This document shows, one piece after another, positions 56,467 through 64,000 of a DNA stretch of 64,000 bases. Location of the stretch: contig NC_079889.1 of NCBI RefSeq assembly GCF_029227915.1, positions 7,502,001 through 7,566,000 of the forward strand, read 5' to 3'. Position numbers and translations under genes: made by a program. Position 1 is the stretch's first letter; every line of letters begins with the position of its first letter. The stretch comes from Hydractinia symbiolongicarpus. Lineage: Eukaryota > Cnidaria > Hydrozoa > Anthoathecata > Hydractiniidae. The notes below the pieces were generated by a model that saw only the letters and a list, made by a program, of their open reading frames with translations, ran no database searches and was not told the DNA's origin.

Positions 56467-59400
56467 TTTTGGGATTTTTCTTTCTAAGACTGAATTTAGG
56501 AAGAAAAATGTTATTAACTTTTCGCTGAAATCAGACAGTTTACCGTGCACAGCAGCCGAAGGTAAGCCGAAGGTGTATCAAAAAGTTTTCTGAAAGAAGA
56601 AAACACAGCATTTTTAAAACTTCACAGTACGTTAAATTTATTCTTTAACCACTAAATTTATTCTTTATCCACTAAAATTTAGTCTTTCGTGTGTAACAGG
56701 TTCACGGAACTTTTCGTAATTCTAAGATTACGACACCTGACACTTATGCTTTACTAGAACTTTTGTATATAATGTTTTTTATTTTTAAAGCTTGACTTCT
56801 TTCTTTTATTAGTTGTTTACGTTTTCCTTGAGATGCTTTTAATTTTGTTGACCAGATTTCAGATTTTATTGTTCGGAGAAAGGATCTTAACGCAAAAAAC
56901 ATAAAACACAAGAGAAGGAAGTAAAAGCAATGTTTCGACAAATACAAAAATACGTTTAGTAGTGTCACATAGTAAATACTAAAATGTATTGAAAGATGCA
57001 GTCTTGACCTTTTTCTAAGCTTTTTTTTTTACGAAATCAGGCAACGGTTCTAGTCAATAAAATTTCTTTTTTAACTTTTGATTTATCAAGATTTGGATAT
57101 AATGCTATCTCGGTTAAACACTAATTTAGGTTTGAGCAATGCCTAACCTCAGGGTTTTCGGTCTTCAATTCCATACTGCCTTACAAGTTAATTAGAAACT
57201 TGCACTAGGCAGATTTTACATATGATGTTAAGTAATAAAAAAAAATGAAATTTCACCAGCAACAGAAGCCTACTACGTCCCTTGTATAATTACCTTATTT
57301 ATGAAAGATATAATTCTAAGTGTGTTGCCGCAGAATCTTCCCCTTCCATCTTAAGCCTGTTTTTCGCCCAAGCCCCTAAATATCCGCTATAAGTGCGTAC
57401 AGTACAACCATAAAGCTTTTCCGGCATTCTTGCGACTTATTCCATTTTGTAACAGCCGCAAAATATATAATGTATAAGTCTGTTTAGTCATACATTTTGT
57501 GAGAAAAAAATATTATTATTTTTATTTGTGAAGAAATATATTCATTTGACGCACATTGAAAGCATATTAGTAATGTGAAACAATTTGAACTTTTAAAGCT
57601 TTCCTGGAAAGTGCGTACTGTAAGAATAAATATTGTTTTGCTGCATAAGAACATATGTTTTATAACATAAACGTAGCTGTTAGTAGGCACCCCAGCTCAT
57701 TTTAATACTTTCTTTAAAAATCGTGAAAAGAGAGAGAAAAGGTTTCAACCTAATTAAATGGTACATAGTCAAGTAAGGAGTAGAACATACTTTAAATTAA
57801 ATGTATAGGGCGTATAAATGTATATCCAGTTGAAAACTATTTCTAGGTAATAGGAAGATAAATAGAAGAAGCACACCAGTCTCAATAATTCCTGAACAAC
57901 CTCTTAAAGCAATATTCCCGAAAACGATTCAAATGCAATGCAAGTCATTGTAGATAAAAACATTGGCGGCGTCTTCTCCACCAAGAAGCATATCGGACTG
58001 AAAGTTGGAAAGGTACACAAAACAGAACCTAAAAATTTACAGGAGAAAATATACATGTTTAAACTTTCATTTAAAGACACATTTTATACACTCTAAATTT
58101 TGAAAATCCAAGCGGCAATATTCTCACCGTTTGACTACACAGATGCCATTTCACAACAGTTGAATGTTCAAGAGAAATTTCTACATAAATTCTGGTAGTG
58201 GATTTCACGACATTTTAATCACGTACCTACTGTTAGTTTGCTAATTTGTGATATGTGTAATACCAGCTAGAGAAACTTTAAAAAAAACGCAGCAGTTTAT
58301 TACCGATGGAAAACTGCAAAAATATTTGAAAACCTTTGCAAATGCACCACAAAATTCGCTATTTCATGCAACTTTCTTCTCCATATATTTCTACAGTACA
58401 CACAGCATACATTTAATTATATCTTTATCCAGAAGATCTTCGAAAGTTTTATGATACATCCAATCAAGTATCTATGTTGTTGTTGCTGTCACTAAAGCCC
58501 TCTAACTAAACTTTGCTTAGAGTAGAAAAGTTGTCACATTAAAAACCTTATCATCTCTAAGGAATTTAAAGTTTCGTTAATATCAGGGTGGTATGTTATA
58601 AATGAACGTCTGTGCTATGCGTAACGAAGACAGGCGTGTAATGTATTTGCTCTTGTTTACGGAAGTGAAGTTACACAAGCTAATTGTATATTTAATAGCT
58701 TTGTTTTTTTTAATGTCGTTATAATTCATCCTTATAAAGTCACACAAATTATAACAACAAAAATCAAATTCAAAAAATGCCAACATAAATTAACTAAAAA
58801 TCTATTTGTCTACAAGCCATGGAAGCCATCTGCCATAATTATTCTCAATTCTCCCTGTTTGTGTGAAACAATCACTGCCCCTCGACAATCACGGACAAAA
58901 TTAAAAATACAACTAGCAAATTCTCCTTTTCCTCCAATTCAATGTTGTGTCAAGAAAGATGTCGCGTTGTTTCAAGTAAGTTTAGCCTGTGATCGGTAAG
59001 AAATTTAAGGTATTGATTGCAAATTAAATAACTTAACTACAGCTATTTCAAAATCTTTAAAAAAAGTCTTGTCGCTTCAAATCACCTTTATATGCACACC
59101 ACATCAAAGATTAACGACAATCAAAGTGCACAATTATACATGTGGACAATCAAATGATGTTAAAAATGACATTATAAACCTAACACAAACATAAATGTGT
59201 CTTATGAAAAGGTATTATGTCAATGTAAACAATATACACCTAAAACAAAAACCCTTTAAGCTGTTAAAAACCCCTTCTTGAGTTAACAAATAATAAGATT
59301 CTCGTAACTAAAGCTGGTTCATGTCGGGCACCGTTACATACTCCACCCCATCTTTTTCCTAAACAATTCGCAACACACTTCTTGACAACCTCCCTGAATA

Positions 59401-61139
59401 ATAAAAAAACGTTTTCCCTTTCCCCTCCCCTATTTATTCCCTTCGTTAATTTATTTTAGCTCACTGTACCTGCTTCTATAAAGTTCAATGAATTTTAAAT
59501 TGAAAGCTCCATTAAAAAGAAATATCATACAAAAAGCAGATTTGTTCGCCACTACTATTTGCCACGCACAGATAAATAAAGCAAGAAATTTTTTTAGCTG
59601 ATGCGTAAATGTTGTTAACTTGTACTGAAATTAAATGGGATGCTTACAGAGACTAATGGATGCTTTTTAAACAATTATTATCATTCTTAACCAGAAAAGT
59701 TGTTTTCATTGTTATAATTTTATTGTAATGAGATATATATTTATGGAGAATATCGTTGGCAGTTTTTATGCACGTGGTTATGATGTGATGTGTGATTGTT
59801 AAACATAGAAGACTCTAAATTAATCATTTATTTTTTCATGAAATTAAAAAGTTGCCAATCATAAGAACGTCGAAATTAAGATTTCCTTAAAACAAAAAAC
59901 ATATTGAGAAGATATTCAGTATGAGTTGCTTTATAAGAAAAAAATATTTAAGTTCCGAATTGCTAAGAAGTGAGTATTTCCATGCAGTTTGGCGTTCTTT
60001 TTACCAGTACATCTGTATTTTTTTAGAATAAGATAACTTCAACATCATCTATTTCTTCCGATTCTAAAAACATATATCATTATCCAACATATCTTTCCTG
60101 ATCAGTATAATACACCGCTGTCTCTCAGATATGCACAATGGTTCTTGTAATTTACTAGTTGCTAACCCACCCGGCTGTTGTGTTTCTTTTCGTTGTCGTA
60201 TCATTATCTCATTTGCATAATTTTTTTATTATAGCAATGTCATTCCAAACCCTGGAGCTCTTGTTTTAATAATTTTTGAGCGCATTCATTGCATTTTTAA
60301 TTGGGAACTGGTGTCTTCGAAATACTTTCCACAAAAAGATCCCAGCAAAAAAAATCCGCTCAAAACTATTTAAGGAAAAATCCTTCTATAAATACGCTAA
60401 AAATCATTATTTATTATAGGTTAAACACATCTGAGAATTGTTATCTTTGCCTTGCTATAAAACATTTCATGATCCATGCACATTTTAGAGAAATTAAGCC
60501 ATGTAGCTGGCTCGTTCAAAAGGTTTTTCGAGTAAGTGTAATGAAGTGTAAGCGTTTTTAATAAGTTATGGATATCAAATAAAGTAAAGAATGTTTCTGC
60601 CATGCTGCTTTTGTTCTCTGTTCTCAATTTAAATAGGACAAGTTGCTAAAGTAAGAAATACACGGATGGATGAAATTATCAACATAAAAAGAAATTTCAT
60701 TTTATACTGTTCAGCTGAAACCAAAATAAATTCTTTTTTCACCCTGCCTGTTTTTTTATGAAATAAATCAAAACAGCACACTTATTCTGCAGGATAAATA
60801 GTATAATCTGAAATTAATCAACCATTTGCTTAGTCTATGTCTCGTCTTCTAGGCGAAAAATGTCCAATGTACAAAAGTGAAAGATAGGTATAAAGGTATA
60901 AAAGCAGAAAAAATGCTCAAGTTATAGCAAGGTCGAAATGTGAAGAAGATTTACCTTTTTGAAATTAACCTTACAAATTTTTTGTAGTATGTTTAACGTG
61001 TTAGTAACATAGTCTCTAAAATAATTTGATTTCGAAAGCATAAAATCATTTGTATTCCAGGTTTTATATGATCCAAAAAATTGTACTCAATATTGCAGTT
61101 ATATTTTTTTTGTAAGAAAGTATTCACCTAACAATTATC
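56467..61139. other. Upstream of the receptor gene, no gene seen
   Basis: About 4.7 kb of AT-rich sequence. It should contain the receptor promoter and 5' UTR but no motif can be assigned. The direct repeat 'CCACTAAATTTATTCTTTA' near 56,649 is the only local structure noted. Short ORFs at 56,744, 57,484, 58,248 and 60,301 lack recognisable domains and are probably chance. Confidence 0.4.
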
Positions 61140-61535
61140 GCAAAGCTCCCAGTACAATCCATGAAACAAAGCACAACTCATGAAACGCAGCACAACCTAT
61201 TAAACAAAACACAACTCATGAAACACAACGCAACGCATTAAACACAGTACAACCCATGAAAAAAGCACAACTCACGAAACACAACACAACCAATGAAACA
61301 CAGCACAACCTATGAAACAAAACACAACTCATGAAACACAACGCAACGCATTAAACACAGTACAACCCATGAAAAAAGCACAACTCACGAAACACAACAC
61401 AACCAATAAAACACAGCGCAACTTATGAAACAAAACACAGCCCATGAAACAAAGCACAACTCATAAAGCAAAGCACAACTCATAAAACAAAACACAACTC
61501 ATAAAACAAAACACAACCCATGAAACAAAGCAATT
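61140..61535. repeat. Minisatellite, 16-18-bp unit with higher-order repeat
   Basis: About 22 units of the type AAACACAACACAACCCATG / AAACAAAGCACAACTCATG run head to tail. A block of about 118 bp is itself duplicated (61,190-61,307 against 61,308-61,425), giving a second-order repeat. The 3' part is more uniform (CACAACTCATAAAACAAAA, three to four copies). Confidence 0.9.
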
Positions 61536-64000
61536 CTAAATATATTAAGCTTGTTAAAGCTCATACATAAAGCGCACAGCGCACGTTGCATGCCACTTCT
61601 ATAACTTCTGAAATAAATAAAAATTGGCACATCTGTAGTATTCAAACTGAATGGTTGCAATACTCCTTTGCTTTGTCAGAGCTTTTTTTTGTGACATCAT
61701 TAGAAACTTAAAGTTTGTTTAAAATACTACTGTCTTCCTAAAATCGAAAAAAATAAACGTTAACTTTATGTTCCACGTTCCTGAGAACTATTTAAGTGTT
61801 GTTTAACATATTTTAAGTTTCTTACATATTTCTAATGATAACATGCCTAAAAATGGCTAGAAATTCCGATTTTAGTAATTTTCAGGTAGCTAAATTAACA
61901 AAAAATCCCGTCACAATTTTACAGAAAAATTCTATGTAACAAAACGAAGTTAAATTTTTATTCTAGGTATCCAAAAAAAAAAAGAATGGTTTGGGTAATC
62001 GGCCATTCTGGGCCGTAATAAAAAGTTACTTTAAAAAACTATTTAACAAGAATAATCATAAATACAGGTGAAAAGTAAAATTTTTCTGCCACAAAACGCA
62101 CTAAATGTGTGAACTTCCTGCAGCAAAGTCTCTCACCGCTTTCATATAGTACGCTTTAAATTAGTCGAGAACGGAGCGCCATGACACGAGCTTCCAGAAT
62201 ATTACCTTTCTTGTGATTGTGATTTTACATATTATGGGGATTTTTCATATTTCATATTCTCTTCATATTCTCTTTTTTCACAAAAAAAGAGAATATGAAG
62301 ATCTTTTCTACTTAATTAATTAATTAATTTTAATATTGACAAACTTAGAAAAAAATATTGGGAAAAAATATTTGATTCAACCGTGGCATCTACGGGTTGT
62401 TTAACAAGGACATGAAATACTTTTAATAAAATAAAGCAAGTTACAGGGTCGCACATATGTTTGATAAAGAAAGAGAGTAAAAAATAATATTGTGAAAAAC
62501 AGGATATCTAAATAATATCGATAGTTGGAAACAGCAGGAATAAATATTTGTCATTGAACAAGAGGTATTCTGTATTCTGTTTAATGGCAAGTTTCATTGA
62601 GTTTATGGACTATATTAAAATAAAATTCAAATTTAATTAAATCCTTCATTAATCAGTCTCAAACTAACTTTATTGAAGTTTAACAATGAAGAAGAAGAGA
62701 GAGAGAGATTTCCTCGTCCCGAGTTTGTTGAACCGAGTAAGTCAAACTACCTTATACATTTAATTAAAAACTATGTATGTAACATCTATGTAAATATATC
62801 ATTATTAAAACAGATTTGTGATCAGATAAACGCAAGATGTATTAATACCATAACACAAAATCCAAATTCAGATTTTGGTTAAATCAACAGTAATAATCAC
62901 AAGGAAAAAAGTAATACTATAATCATAGTATAAATGACTAACGATTTTTATTAAAAACAAATATAACATCAATCATATACCATCCTTTAATTATAAAAAC
63001 AAAAGGATACTCATGTCCGCCATTTTTAAAACCTTTTTGTTAATAGATTTTCCTTCTCAGCATTGCAATCAAGCGAGAATGTTAATTATCGTGTTTAACG
63101 ACTTGGCAATTCGTTCGTAGATAACACTTAACAAATTAATGAGAAAACGTAACTACGTGGTTGCACACGTGATGAGGAAATAATAAAAACTAAACATGGA
63201 AGCTGTGAAATGAACTGTAGTGAGCAATATTCTATAAATCTAGTTCTTCTATTTTCGCAAAAGTTTTCAGCAAAATTTATTGGTCTCATTGTTAAAAAAT
63301 TATTGGAAACATCATTTACCCTTACTTTTCTATAGCTTTTCTGATCCAAGATTGGAGTAAAAAAGCTAATCAATAATACTGAATACGCAGAGCTGTATAA
63401 TACTGACCTCGATCATTGCACGTTATTTTCTAATTCGTACCTCAAACAAAAATAACTTATTTTTTATTATCTTTACTTCTTTCTCATTAATAGTAGAGTC
63501 AGTCTAGAAAGGTACAGCGATTCTCATACAATATCTAACACAAAATATATCGTATATATTTCTTTCCTCAATAGCTACATGTCCTACAATATCATTTTAA
63601 TCCAAGGGTGGATGGGAGGGTCAATCGACTTGTGAATAGTCGTAAGACGATACACCCGTAAAAAGACTAGGACACGTGATAAAGGCGCGCCAAAGAAACA
63701 AAAATAAATTCATTATACATCAGGGAATATTTGGCGACACAACATGAGGTAATTAGTGAATATTTAATTATTAGAACCCTCGCAAAACAATATAATATAT
63801 CTTTTCAGAAAATTATACTACGCAATATAGGCAGCACTTTCTTACGCAGAAAAGATTCTACAAACTTAGACAGAAGTTATTAAATTATATTTACAAGCTA
63901 AGACAATCTCGTGATAGCCATAAAATTAAAAGGTAAGATTTTTAAAGAATAATATTTCTAAAATATGAGACCGCCAGTAGAAAAATGTATCTTTTTTGCA
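61536..64000. other. AT-rich, no gene seen
   Basis: No supportable coding region. A GA-rich tract is at 62,684-62,709 and an (AATT)n run near 62,311. The segment may be intergenic or intronic to a gene beyond the window. Confidence 0.35.
62261..62300. repeat. 18-bp-arm hairpin
   Basis: CTTCATATTCTCTTTTTT and its complement are separated by about 3 bases (CAC...); a nearby partial third copy TTCATATTCT lies at 62,251. Perfect pairing over 18 bp. Confidence 0.85.

Noticed and set aside
56744-56968. 74-codon ORF with a hydrophobic start, possible small membrane protein
   Set aside because: No conserved motif, no splice or neighbour support; AT-rich sequence yields such ORFs by chance.
61140-61535. 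Regular short repeats that could suggest a CRISPR array
   Set aside because: Units are contiguous with no unique spacers, and the genome is eukaryotic; this is a minisatellite.
62673-63373. Small ORFs near the right edge
   Set aside because: No recognisable domains and composition like the surrounding non-coding DNA.
1-64000. tRNA, rRNA and snRNA genes
   Set aside because: No cloverleaf A/B box pair or conserved rRNA/snRNA block was recognised by eye; a tRNAscan/Infernal run would be decisive.

Overview
The window is AT-rich eukaryotic DNA. It holds short spliced exons with GT/AG borders, a metazoan class C receptor gene and a dense mix of transposable elements. KDZ, pogo/Tigger, Helitron, Harbinger and THAP/YqaJ elements together with a GABA-B-type receptor suggest a cnidarian, probably a medusozoan; this is inference, since no species-diagnostic gene is present.

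Layout. (1) 1-11 kb, minus strand: a three-exon gene joining a homeodomain-like segment to an HMG-box-like segment (33-916), then a 15-exon KDZ transposase gene (2,413-10,872). The first intron of the KDZ gene contains a complete pogo-like DNA transposon (6,044-10,121) with perfect 26-bp inverted ends and a five-exon, 811-residue transposase that reads open throughout. (2) 11-20 kb: a Helitron remnant, a dead BEL/Pao gag, a dead non-LTR reverse transcriptase, and a dead Helitron-type PIF1 helicase split by a Tigger-like element (16,414-19,190). That element carries, antisense within its transposase intron, a second open gene with a HIRAN-like domain. (3) 20-28 kb: further Helitron pieces, a 211-bp Tigger MITE and a 2.3-kb element with hAT-like ends. 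(4) 28-31 kb: a dead zinc-finger/RT/restriction-like-endonuclease retroelement. (5) 32.3-36.8 kb: non-autonomous Helitrons in head-to-tail series, each CTAG end abutting the next TC start. (6) 36.8-40 kb: a decayed YqaJ-nuclease gene and a decayed THAP-DDE transposase gene facing each other (ISL2EU/IS4EU-like). (7) 41.3-43.9 kb: a decayed PIF/Harbinger element with its MADF/Myb-like and HARBI1-like genes and a TAA target duplication. (8) 44.9-56.5 kb: one apparently intact host gene, a 16-exon GABA-B-type receptor of about 919 residues whose exons all join in phase. (9) 56.5-64 kb: AT-rich sequence with a minisatellite and no gene I can support.

No rRNA, tRNA or CRISPR array was recognised. 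The best candidates for something new are the Tigger element with an antisense HIRAN-like cargo gene, the intact pogo element inside an intron of an intact-looking KDZ gene, and the serial Helitrons. Coordinates, splice sites and translations were read by hand; family names rest on recognised motifs, not on searches.
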